From NCBI GenBank assembly GCA_000469685.2, contig LS997567.1, positions 38,839,005-38,903,004 of the forward strand: a stretch of 64,000 nt of DNA, read 5' to 3'. Origin of the DNA: Haemonchus contortus. Taxonomy: Eukaryota; Nematoda; Chromadorea; Rhabditida; Trichostrongylidae. A program made the position numbers and the translations under genes. Positions within the stretch are counted from its first letter, which is position 1, and each line of letters opens with the position of its first letter. Below the pieces are notes generated by a model, which saw nothing but the letters and a program-made list of their open reading frames with translations, ran no database searches and was not told where the DNA came from. Positions 27,139 to 39,400 of the stretch are shown here, in pieces.

Positions 27139-30100
27139 ATGGCTTTTCTGAAACGAAAAAAAGTCAAGTTTAGTGTCGACTTGCAGGTGCATACATTCTT
27201 TTGCAATATTTTTTCTTTCTCTTTCCTAATGCATTTGCTCATCAGATTTTTCATCCTTACTTACTACTTTTACTGCATTCCCCGTTTAATTGTCGAATCA
27301 ATGGTGCATTCGCAAAAGGTCGCAGTTCATAGTTCTAAGCGTTGCCATAGCTAATAATCCGGTTGGGTAGACAATGTTTGACCCTTGGGATCATGCTTCA
27401 AGCACCAATGAGTGAAATCCGTTTTGACCAACCACCTAATCGATACGTTCCAGGTGTGCAATTTGAGCGACGTGCCATTGGTTAATGCTGTTTTGTTTGC
27501 GAAAATTCGGCTTTTGGAAGGAGGCACGTTTGACGATTGCACCGAGCGTGTTGAGGTTGCTTCACCATTACTAGTACTATTACTTTTGTGATTTTTCTTT
27601 CCCCTTTATTGACTTACTAGTCATTGTGTTGCAGGTAGTTCGTAACAGTTGTTCGTGGTCACATCGGTCGAATTTCTGTTGCCGAATAACGTCGGATCCA
27701 ACTTCCGGCATATTGGAAAGATGTTTATGCCGGATTTCTATCAGAAAAGTACGTGAAACTTCATTTATTTTTAGAATTTAATATAAACTATTCTTCTTCT
27801 GCTCTCAATGTTACTTCATAAGAACTGCTTACTTCAAATAATCGGCTGGGATCCTTCAGTGAGAGATAACCTTCAGTGAAGGGATCCGTATGCTCCGTTC
27901 TTCGCTGATATTCTTTGCAAATTCTGAACATTTGATGGACACAGACGTGTCAAATCGATTTTTTTTTTCGCAGCACTTTGGTTTGATAACTTTGACCCCT
28001 CTTAGTTCCTACATTTTGTAGTGTTCCTTCTTATCTTAGGACTTGTTATCACAGTATTATGATTTCAGTTGCTTCAGTCATACAGTTTTTTAGGAGCAGA
28101 AAGGAGGCAAATCGTTTCTGAAACTTGGATTTGTCGACATTAATCTCTCCGAATTTGCTGGGAGTGGTGTCGAAGGTGATTTTTCTTGAACGTTAAACTT
28201 CATCTTCTGTATTTTCAGAGCAAATTTTCTCCTGTACTTGTTCTGTTGCGAAATTCAGTATAGATTAGCCCAAAGTTTTTCTTGACGTTGCCGCTCTTTG
28301 GAGTCATTATGAGACTTGCACTTTGTTTAATCATGGATTCTGGTGTACTGAGATTATGAGAGAGAAAGTCCATTGTGCAATTTCTTTCGTGTTGTATGGA
28401 ATGAGGTGATGTCCCTACCCAGTGTAACCCCATTGGGCATCTTATGCATAATGTCGCACGGAATTTCAGAAAAGCACCTCGATTTGTGCCATATTTTGGC
28501 CAATCGTTGTAGCGGCTCTTTGAATAATTGGAACTTTGTGAAATAACTGGGGCTTAGTGCTAGGTTCTGAGTTGCCAGGACGTCTGGAGGAGAGCAGGAA
28601 AGGCTTCCATTAAAGGGGCGCATGAGAATCGTCCCACAACCCGAAATATTTCTAGGATATTAAAGGGGCGCATGAGAATCGTCCCACAACCCGAAATATT
28701 TCTAGGATAGCGCCTAGAAAATGGTCTGGTTCCACATCGATTTTCGGCTCTCCATACGCCACACACGCTAATCTGTACGGGCAATTCCCAAATGAGCGAG
28801 TATACTTAATTTAATGGAGTGTGCGGCAGCAACGACTTCGTAAAAGAACAAATAGAGTGCAACATGCAACATTTTTTGACGAACCATCACTATGAACGTG
28901 TTGAGATGGTCTGGGGAGGTAAAAATATTCCCAGAGGTGTGAAAATCATAACTTAAGCAATCTATGACCTTCTTGGGAATAGCCCTCCATCAGCTAAATT
29001 TGACGGCGAAATGATCCTCTTCGAACATCGGTCCATAAAAGGACTTTATAATTTTGGCTTGTGGTATTACCTAAGTGAGAATTTCCTTTTATCGGTAGCG
29101 TTTATGTGGGCTCCGCAGAAAGGTACGCTTTAGAGAAAGGTGGAGTGTTCTAATAGCAGTTATAGCTTTACCATGGAGCCAGGACTAAGCAGGGCTGAGC
29201 AGTGCAAATGCATTTTGGAGCGTGTTTTTATAGCTGACATATGTGCCCTTCGGGCTACTCAATTTCGAAAGAAGAGAGCAGTGCATTGTTAATTGTTGTA
29301 TAACTTTGATGTAAAAACTAAAGTAAAAGAAAGTAAATAGACTTTTAGCTACTAGTTATGCAAATGGCATTAGTTATTTGCTTGTTTAGGTATGACGCGT
29401 TCATACCTGTTGGACGGCTACGGGTTACATCAACGACAGGATAATTCAAAGGTTCAAATTAAGATCACAATGACACATCAAAGCGCAGATCCATTCTTTA
29501 GAGTGTGAGTTATTCATTTTGCAGTTCTATTTCGTGTTGAGTTTCGTAGGTGTGTTTACCTGAACGCTAGCTTTGTTTTGTTTTGCATTTGCAGAAGGCG
29601 TCTTTACCGATTTGCTCGATTTAAGCGGGTGTTTTGTTTGTTTTTCCGAGATTTATTTGCAACGGAAAGACCGGTTTCATCGCTTTACTGCTAACTCGAC
29701 CTCTGAAGCGTTGGCGTGTTCAAGTCAAAAAAAACCTGTGTGGGAGCATTCATTCGAGTCAAAGAATTTCCCATCGCTGCCAGTGCCATGAGTTCCATGA
29801 ATAGGTACATAGAGCACCTTCAGCAGTAGAATAATGTGTTGAAAACGTCTTTCGTAGGGGTTCAAGAGCTTGAATCAATGCGATATTATAGGCCTTTCAT
29901 TGGTGGAGCTGATACAATTGAAGACAGCTCATTAAATCCATACCTTAAAGCATCAGATGTAGAAGAGGATGAAGATGAAGACGTAGCCGGGTCTTTTGTG
30001 AAGTTGCGAGCGCAAACGAATAACGATGCACCCGGTAAGTTCTAAGTATTCGCTTTACATGTTGTACCTTTGGTCATATACTGCCACTTATCTGGTTGAT

Positions 30101-31770
30101 ATTAATTTGAATTTTTATGCAAAACCTACGTCTACCCCAGTTTTCGTTCAATTGTAAGAGGCATAAGACCCTTTTTCATCAGCTGTGAGTTACTACCTGC
30201 TCCACCTTCGCGGCTCAATTTTTCTTGCATCTTTGTGGCTGAAGTGCATACTTTTCTTTATGCGGTTTTAGCCAAGCAAATTATTCTTTTTTCTTACACT
30301 ACGCTTAGGCCCGTTGTCGATTTGTGATGGTTGTTTTGGTGGAAATATCTCTTATCAGAAGCTGCAAATAGCTCATCGTCATAGCCTGATACCCATCAAT
30401 CACTTTTTCTGACAGGGCTTCGCTTATTCTCTGCTTTGCTCGTCAGTTTTTCCCCCTTGAAAGCGGTTCACTGTAAAGTTAGGGCACTTCACAGGCCATA
30501 GCCTGAGCGTTTTTTTCTTCTTTTTGTTTGAAGTGATTCTAAGAATGCGTTTAGAGTGCAGTTCGATGGCCGGGTCATGTTCGGTAGCCGATGAATGTGC
30601 CTCGATGTCATCAGATAATCGAAGGAATGCGCCATCGGCCTTGCGGAGGCTCAGTCAGGATAGATCCAGTGCGCCACGAATTCAAAGTACAAGGTTGGCA
30701 GGAATTTTTAGTCGGAATTTATACATGCCTCCCTTGCCATTGTTGCTGCTATTATGGGCAATTGCCTATTGAAATGTGAATGTTGGAGCTTATCCTTTAT
30801 ATGGGTCGGAAACTTACCAGAGGGGGGATAGGTCTGATTAGCAGGGGAGAAGCAGTTGGATCCGAAATTGGCTAGCCTGGCTACGCCTGTACATGCTGCG
30901 CTACATCATCCGCACCTTTTGAACTGTTGCTGTTGATTTAGGGTTTAAATTAATATCTTTCGTTCCGCTCGCATGATATTTAATCTGCGTAAAAGTAAGT
31001 GATACAATGCCCAGATGTCAATGACAGCTAACTGCATTGAAAATGAAGACCAACGAGTTGTAATGGTGACCTCTACTTCTAGCATGAGTACAGCGGCACC
31101 TTTGAAGTGTGGTCGTTACTGCTGAGGGCTTAATTATAAGAGCGAAGGATTAGCCATGGTCTCCCAAACACCCACTGAGCTCTGAACTCTTACGAAAAAA
31201 GTGGCAGTGCTGTTCAGCAATGCTCCCCATGGGTGCCGTCAAGTGTTCAGCATGCAATAGATAGGGTATGTATGCATTTAAAAGTGCAAATTGAGCCATT
31301 CAGTTTTGCAAAAATGGCCTCATATCTTCAGAGGATTCGCTGATACGGTACAGTTGTTACAAAACTTTTGAACCTATCCAAGTGAACGGAAGTTGCTTCA
31401 TGCCGTTCACGGCCAGCAGCCAGATTGAATTCATTCATTGAGCGTGTAAATGTGAATCAAATTCTCGGCAATTCAATTAGGGAGAGCAATATTCCCACGT
31501 TTTAGCCGACGGTAGCTTTTTTCATTGTTGGAAGTCGTGCAGAAATTAGGCTGATGGGGATTTTTCTCGAGTTTTCATCTACCGTCTTGCAGGATTGATG
31601 CGGGCGGTGTGATAGACCGAATGCTCGCCGAGACACGATGGCCGGCGAGGGGTGAGGCAAGTGCATCAGAGGAAGGCTTAGCGTTATATGTAGACCAAGA
31701 TGGTGCAGCAAGTATAGATCCACAAGGAGCTGGCTTTCAAAAGGTCACCCTCGCTGACACAAGTTCATAG
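27139..31770 (+). CDS. FAM102: EEIG1/FAM102 family protein (N-terminal C2 domain), multi-exon
   Basis: Coding exons read from the sequence: 27139-27186, 27454-27555, 27635-27748, 28094-28175, 29390-29504, (one uncertain exon near 29595-29635), 29858-30034, 30534-30693 and 31593-31770, ending at TAG. The phases of the certain exons join without a break. The start [16 protein letters not shown], then [18 protein letters not shown], the [20 protein letters not shown] block and [12 protein letters not shown] match in order the NT-C2 domain of EEIG1/FAM102 proteins. The last exon ([12 protein letters not shown], then [17 protein letters not shown]) matches the family's conserved C-terminal block. 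Between them lie an acidic run (EEDEDEDV) and a Ser/Arg-rich linker. From family knowledge, NT-C2 proteins act at membranes as scaffolds; human EEIG1 is linked to oestrogen response and osteoclast signalling. No enzyme activity is expected. Exon 5 ends in phase 2 and the 29858 exon starts needing phase 1, so at least one linking exon is required; 29595-29635 fits both phases but is unproven. Confidence 0.88.
28609..28708. repeat. Perfect 50-bp tandem duplication in an EEIG1/FAM102 intron
   Basis: Units 28609-28658 and 28659-28708 are identical (beginning ATTAAAGGGGCGCATGAGAA). They lie in the intron between exons 4 and 5. Confidence 0.9.
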
Positions 31771-32187
31771 TATTAGGCTACAATCGTCTTCCTTCTTTTC
31801 TTATTGTCATTTAAATTCCCTTTTTTAGTATACATTGGAGCCCAAATTTAATGTCTTCTTTTGGTTAATTTTATCTAGGCGTCTATTATTCCAAGCTGTG
31901 AAGTGACTAGTATTATATTGTTTTGATTTCACTTTATGTATTCGGCCCGGTGACGTGTGTGTGTCCGTGCGTGAGTTTCGTTGTTTCTCTTTAACGATCG
32001 GCTTAACAACTAACTATTACTGTAGGAATACTGTTCCTGAAAGACAACGTTTAACAGTAATAGTTGGCTGTCTCCATCGATATTTCTCGCACATTTTTGT
32101 TTTCAGCATATGTATTCTCGGGTGACTTGATGTGTTCAACAAATGTCATTAAGTTTTGTTTTCTCTTCTTTGTGATGCGAAAGGGTG

Positions 32188-32193
32188 AATAAA
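32188..32193 (+). terminator. Candidate polyadenylation signal for the EEIG1/FAM102 gene
   Basis: AATAAA lies about 420 bases after the stop codon at 31768-31770. The 3' untranslated region between them is T-rich and contains a 12-bp inverted repeat. No closer canonical signal was noticed. Confidence 0.35.
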
Positions 32194-33043
32194 TAGTTAT
32201 ACTACTAAGTTACAATGTCAAGGCGAAGCTAGAAATTCGAAGGCATCACAAGCAGAATGTGCAGAGGCAAGGCTAAGCAGGGGATTTGATATTAATGATA
32301 GATATTGTGCCAAAAGTGGCTCATGTCTGTCATGATGGTGTTGAAAAACAGCTATTCTGGCTTCTTTGTTAATTCTATCCTTTCGAGTCATCCAATGAAG
32401 GCAGGCTTAGTATTTAGGCAGGAATTAAAGATCTCCAATGGATGAGCTGTGCTGAAAAAAAGCGGTTCTGATTGGCGCTTACAGGAAAAGGGCCAATCAA
32501 AGTCACCGATGACACGCGCTTGTACCATAAATCACAGCCTAAGGAGTTTAACACAGTCCTATCTACCCACTTTCCAGCCTATTATCGTCTTTGGTATCCA
32601 TTTCATTTGAGACTGACGTGTTTTCAAGCACATTTGCGCTTCTGTTTTAGAAACCTCGATGGGAGTTTTATTCTGTGGTGAGAACACAGAGCATTTAGAT
32701 AAATTACATTACTTTCTTAACTTGATAATAATTTAATGATTCACATAATATACACATCTGTTTATGTACAAATGACAGATTTAATCTCGAGGGCAGCAAA
32801 CAAGCTGACTGCGTAGGCGGGGTCCCTAATCCCGTTGCACGCTCACCATTGGCACCCCATTTGTTAAATGGACCAGCCAATTGGGAGCGCGAATAGGATT
32901 CGGAGTTCCCGCCCCTGCCGCTCAACGTGTTCAGGGGACAAGAGGACATCAGACTGCAGATTCTGAATAAAAAAATAAGTAATCAATAAAGGCATTATGA
33001 TCAGAGATATGTGCAGCTAAGAGCGATCCATTAGATGACCATT

Positions 33044-33049
33044 TTTATT
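33044..33049 (-). terminator. Candidate polyadenylation signal for the cathepsin B-like gene
   Basis: AATAAA on the minus strand about 370 bases past the stop codon. Assigned by position and motif only. Confidence 0.25.
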
Positions 33050-33414
33050 CAAGCAAAAATTGGGAAAAGTTTCAGGCTATGGGTGGGAGCAAGACTTTCT
33101 GATGCAAAGGGACAGTATTGGCAGGTAAATAACCTTATCATTTCCAAACTGATGGGATGAAAGCGAAGGCGAGCTAAAGCTGGGAACAAGTTATTTCAGA
33201 AATAGCCATGGTCTTCGTAGGATCGCCCTCAGATAACTGAGTAATTTGGTAGTAAATACCAACTCCACTGATAAATCAACAAATTAATAGAAGAAGAACA
33301 TCAGCGGTGAGACGAAATAATGACGATTGCCCTGGGCTCATCAATATACTCTCAATAATGAATCCTGATTTCCGCTTCTACACTTCTTAACGACGGTGAA
33401 AGCATATAGAAGAT

Positions 33415-36400
33415 TTACATAGTACCAGCAACAACCTCTTCTGGAACCTCACTCATATCGATTCGGAAGAAGCCTGAAATGATCTTCACTTTTGCCTGAG
33501 ATGAGGTGATTATAAGAAATGTGGTGAATGTATAGAAAAAGCGGACCATAGTTCAGGCTGCACCTCATAGTCGATCAATAACGGTGGGTGGTACAACCCA
33601 TCAAAAAACAAATTAGCGCTCGTATGCAGCATTTGAGCAAGATAATGGCGACTGGTGAACATGAACAGCTCCAAAGCCATTTAGGCTTCAGGGATAAAAA
33701 CCACAGTGGCTTTCAAAAAGCTCTCAATCAATTGCGCGGAAGGAGGGATGTAAGGAAGTTCTCTCCGATCTTGCCTGTTCACTGAGTAATACTATTGACT
33801 TAAAGGATGTTAGGAGCCTTCAGCGAATGCCATTGAGCGAAATCATTGTTACTGTGCTGTAGGTCCTATATATCGTGCGCGACAACACGTAGGGGTTATG
33901 GTTCGCGCAGTGCGTAAGCCGTTATGACGTGACCGTACACGCACCGCGCACTCGTTGCGCGATTTTTTGCACCACTTTTCGGAGCTTCTTGGGATGTCTA
34001 GCATTTTCTGTTTTTTTTTTGTGCATTTTGATAATTGGTCAGCCAAATGAGCTATGGAAATTTGGTTTGTATGGTTGCTGACACCTTTGTTTCTTCCGTG
34101 TTGACAAGTATTACTTAGTGGAAACCATGCATTTACGAAGACCATTTACGAAGGCACTTACCGTTCTCTCCCCAGTCACGGCCCCATGTGTTGGCGTACT
34201 GCCAATACTTGACTCCGCCCTCTTCTCCCCATCCGATCAGCTTTGCACAGTGTCCATAGAGTTGAAGTGATCGATTCTCTTCTGTTTTGTAAATACCTAC
34301 AAGATGGAGGTTGGTTATATTTACATCGATCAACAAATTATTAATGAAAAGCATTTTCTCTAGTTGAGGGTAATCGCTGACTTTACGGGAAGTGTGGAAG
34401 TACATGGCTGTAGGAGAAACGGAAAAGAAACGTTTTAATTACGGCCAAATTCGGCTAGGCACCAATGGTACCACCCACCTGACTTGTAATGTTGGAAATC
34501 TTCATGAAGTGTGAAGCATGCTAGTACCGGTCCATACGTTACCAGTTCTCTTTGCAGCAATTCGGTGATTCTCCCTATAACACCAATTTCGTTCACTAAG
34601 GTTTTACTGCGGGCAGTTGTTTTGTTCTACTAATCACAACACCAAGCCACGAGCGGATGCGAAGCGGCGCGATCAATAACTCATCGCTTAGCGCGCAATT
34701 ATCGATCACCTGCGTCGCAACCGCATGTGCCGCAGGGAAGGCAGCTGTGAGATATTTTTTGCCTCAAATAGCAGCAGTAACAATCGTTTCCTTCCACTTC
34801 AATGTTATTATATGCAAAGATGACATCTAGTATGTGTAGTGAGAAGCACCTTAATCACATGGGTACCAGTTAATTTTTTTGTGAATGGAAAGGAATTTTT
34901 TGTGTTGTCTAGCTCCGAATTGTTCCCCTATTATGTTTGCTATTGGCGTACCGTGTGTGCAAAATAAATAAATTAACTCACCATTGGTAAGTCTGTTGAG
35001 AGTCACTTTGACCACAGGTGTAAGCTCAGAACTCCCGTTTATGGCTCGTAACCAGTAGGCTTGTTTGGCTGAAACATTTTGATTACTTGCCCAGTGCACA
35101 AGTCATTCAACTAAAATGGACCTTGAACAATATCGTGCTCATACGATCGATGATAGAGACTTTGACATTGCCTTTCACATCGTGGTGTCCGATCTTTGCG
35201 GTAAAGGGCTGCTCCACAGGGACTGCCACATGTTGGCTCAAACACGTAGGGCCGACATCCCTCATGGCTCCCATAGGAACCTCCTTAAATGGAGCTGCTT
35301 ATTTCACCGATCGCTTAGAACGAGGAATCACATACGGTGAATTCACTTACCGGAGACAATACCATGTTCTTTCCAATAGGTGAATGCTGATAGTGCCCAA
35401 TGCGTACCTTGACATCTGCAATCGGTTGAATCGGAATGGTTTTTGTGTGATCAACTACTACTACTACGATCAACTACTCAATCTATTTACCTATTGGTGT
35501 TTTCAGATAGTATTCTAATAATACACCCTGAAGATTGCTCTGTATGGAGTCGAGAAAGGTTGTAAAGTTCTTCGGTCAGACTGTGTAAGACCATCGAACG
35601 ATCGTTCTAGCGACTGTACATATTTCATATGCGCTCATTTTTCCATTTTTTGCTAACCAAACTACAATCTAACTGATTTCCTACGAAAGGAATGCAGTAC
35701 CCTTTCTAGATGAACATGGAACAGACCATAACACGCGAACGGAGAGTGCATGCTCGCGGATATGACAGCGCAGCGCCCGCGATTAGGAAATAATGGGACT
35801 AGTCAGTGGTTTCTGGAAATAGTCCTGATCTGTAACTTTCCCGACCGAGCGTTCAGACGCGCCAGGCAAAAACTCCCAGAAACTTTAGCGTCAAAAGATC
35901 CCAGCGAAGAACCAACATTCTGCGGTTCCACCAGCGTTGACGTCCCACTCGATTATGAGAACAGCAAGGATCCAACTAAACATCATGAAAAGACATACAA
36001 TGTACGTGCAAGAGGTTTCAGTCTTCACGAACGCACAAAGGGTTGTGAGAGATACGGAAATGGGTAGCAGACGGTAAAATCCGTCTTCCGTAAGCGATAA
36101 GCGTTGTTTTACCTCGTTTCCAGGATCGAAAGATCATGAAGCTCCACCTTAGTGGTACTTCTGCCTACAGTTCCTCTACTCAAAAGGCATTTCTCACTCA
36201 AAGTCATAGGCTGAATGCATTATGGGTGCTTATCGGAAAGTTAGCAAAATTAGAAAAAATCAGATTAAAATATGGATGTTGGATACCCCCTCATGTCTGG
36301 TTTTCTATACACTGTTCAAAGCTCGTATGTAGTCCATCGGAGGTGAAGCTCGGTCGAAACGAGTGACTACAAAATAAGACCAATCATCAACTGTACAGGA

Positions 36401-39400
36401 GGACAAATTGACTGCATGTCCTGGATCCTCAATAATATTGTTGGTCAACCCCTCCGATACGTACCCTCACATCTGCCTATTACCAAGGAATTTCTTGATC
36501 GCCTGCATTCGTGTTTGCTTCAGAAAACTTCGTAATGGAGTCGTTTGATGTAACTGCGCTTTATGCGAATGTGAAAAACAACGAAGCTCTCCAGGCGGTT
36601 TTTGAAATGCTGAACGAGCACGAAGCAGAAGATGCGCGTTCGGAATTAGCAATGTTAACATCACAGCTCTGATTGAAGAATGCCTGCATTGTAATAATTT
36701 TAAGTGGAGCGGGCAATTCCTCTTCAAAAATCGAGGACTTCTTATGGGACAGCGGCTAGCACCGGTCCTAACGATCTGTGCTATTAGCGAACAGAAAGAC
36801 CAGTTATAGCACGCATACCCGTTATGTACTGCAGATATATCGATGACTGCTACGTAATTTCATCAACGCAGAACGAGATGGATGAGTTGTTTGGCATCCT
36901 CAAGCGACATTCGGAGTGCAACGCGTTCACGAAAGTAATCGAAATACGCAGATGAGCATTCCAGTGGAAGTTATAATGTGAAGTGGTATCGGAAGTACAG
37001 CTCAAAGAACATATCTCCACGCAAAGTCTGCCCACTATGGACTGCGGAACGTGTACTTATTCGTGATATGTGCAACACAGAAACAGGAGCTCTGCAAAGG
37101 CGAAGTTTGGAACAGTCACGTGAACTAGCATTTGAGTCAGCAAATTTGAATGTTATGAGGGACACGGAAAATTAGGCCCACAAAGGTTTTCGTCCCGAGT
37201 AGTCATGAAAATATGGTGTATCTCCGGCTTCCTTTTACATTGCACAAAGACGGCACGAAAATCCGACAATGCATTGCACGAGTGTATTTGGCTAGCAATG
37301 TTTTCTAGCTAAACCTACCAGGAGACAATATGAAACGTTAACTAGTCCGCGATAGGTTTTAAGTATGCATGCTCTATGAATAACTGCGTCATCTGCCCGT
37401 ATGAAGAAGAAGAAGATTCCGACGGTGATGGATGCCAAAATTCAGGAACTTCTGCAGCATTTCTAGATTTCACTTCCTTTGTTGTTGATAGTTGCGAAAG
37501 TGGATTTTCTTGCAAACTGCACATTTACCAAGGTGAGATCCCCTATATCTTTATGGTGGTCAAGGTTCACCTGATTCCGTCTGCTATCATTTACATGTAA
37601 GGGGCTGGAGGGCATCTTAAGACCTCTTGTGATTCCAGTAATGACTGTACAAAAAGGTACTGAACTATATAGACAGCAGAATCACTCAAAGGGGCAATTT
37701 CGGAAGGAGTAGGAAGGTCAGTATTTCCAAACATAAGGCTATTGAAATAGTCCGTTTGCGAGTCGATCGTAATCCTGGGGAAGCAACGAAAAGATGGTAA
37801 CGAAGCAAGGCTTACCGAAGTTGTCGATGATGCGCATTGTCAAACAAAAGCCTCACTGCTATTCCTATCGTAGACAGAAATGCCACTTCGCTCCCTGTCC
37901 CAGTCGACAGCGTAGGGTCAAAAAACGCAGGAGGTTGCCAGCTCACTCGAGCCAGAACACGTTTTTTTTCTGACAATGCCACCTTTCAAGAAGAAGTTAT
38001 TATAAGGACAGCGAACGGTGTTTATTGTGCTGAAAAGATTGAACATGGAAAAGGCTTGGAAGCTTACTTACACTACTTAGGAGGCGCCGACCAGGACCCT
38101 TAAGCTGAGCAATCAAAAAACAACAAAATGAGTTCTTGGCCGTAACAAGTGAACCCTTGCCACCCATATACTCTGTGGTTTTGACCGCATTATTCTTGGC
38201 TTACAGTACTGTTACAGTTGGTTACTTCGCTGGGATCCTTGGACGCTCGAGTTTTCGGGAGCTATTGCAACTAGCCTAGCTCGTCAGGGTGCTTGGTCGG
38301 GCGAGTTACAGATTAAAAGTTACAACCTATTTTCGGGTGATCGGAAACGACGATTTGTTCGACCCTCCACCAATGAGCGCTTCAACCTTACGAAACCTGT
38401 ACAGCAGAGCATTGAGGAACATTGAGTTGAAAGCCCCAATCTCAAGAAGACCAAGCGCCGATGTTGAAGAAATCAATAGGACAAGAGTGCAACGGCGATC
38501 TGTAAGCAGAGGGTGCAGACAGCAAGACATATTGCTAGTTGACGTAATCTGGCACAGGTTTGCCAGGACAAATTCCATTTTCGCGCAGTCGCAACCGCTG
38601 CGCTATCAAGTGTGCAGACACGCCCATCACATCTCTGGCGGACGGGTTACACGTGTGACGACAGCCATCCTTGAATTTCAATCGAATTTGTGCTTCTGAA
38701 AGCTAATACGGTTGCTTAAGTTTTTCCTTGTTGTGCCTAATTCCTATCCGTTAAACGAATAACGAACCAAATGGGCTTGATTAAAAACGAGCGCCTTCTG
38801 GAGTGCACTTTGCTTTCATGATCAATGAAAAATACGATCTTTCCAGCCTTCCTACACTAATCGTCTACGCTTTCCTCTTTCGGGGTAGGTATAGGACCAC
38901 AAGTTCGTCCAATTGAACCCTAATCTTCTTCAGAATGAAATAAAATTTTTGAAACTCTTGTACTCACCCTCCACATGATAAACAGCATGAGGTCAGATCA
39001 AGGGCACTGATTTGGGTTTGTGAAGTAGCATTTGAGCTTATGCATACACGATCCGACATTACAGATGCTGCTGCTACAGACTGCAAAAAAAAATCTTTAG
39101 TAACTAATCCCTGTTCGACTTTCTTTCAATCTTGGCATAATTATTACACTTAAGTCCGACTGTTTTTTCTTTCAAGCCTTCCAAGATTGTATAACTTTAT
39201 GAGGCTAACGTTTCGGCACCTTCGCCTTCGTCAGAGCCTAAAATGGTCTGATGCACTCGTAGCCCGCTCGCTCACACGCCTTAACAGAAACCCCAAGAAT
39301 GCTCAACTAGAATAGCAAACTCTGAACGATAATGATCGTAGATGCAAAATTGTTTACCTTGAAATCCGCCGCCATGGCAGAAAGACCACCTCGCACTAGC

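Larger units (their letters stand above)
31771..33414. other. Convergent 3' intergenic region
   Basis: Separates the stop of the + strand EEIG1/FAM102 gene from the stop of the - strand protease gene. It holds the presumed 3' ends of both, including AATAAA candidates on each strand and a 12-bp inverted repeat (32012-32023 with 32054-32065). Confidence 0.6.

Noticed and set aside
28215..28784. Chain of overlapping minus frames
   Set aside because: They lie in an intron of the + strand EEIG1/FAM102 gene and are created partly by the 50-bp tandem duplication.
35087..35383. Plus-strand frames opposite 35.1-35.4 kb
   Set aside because: They are the complement of protease exons 8 and 9, whose minus frame matches cathepsin B.
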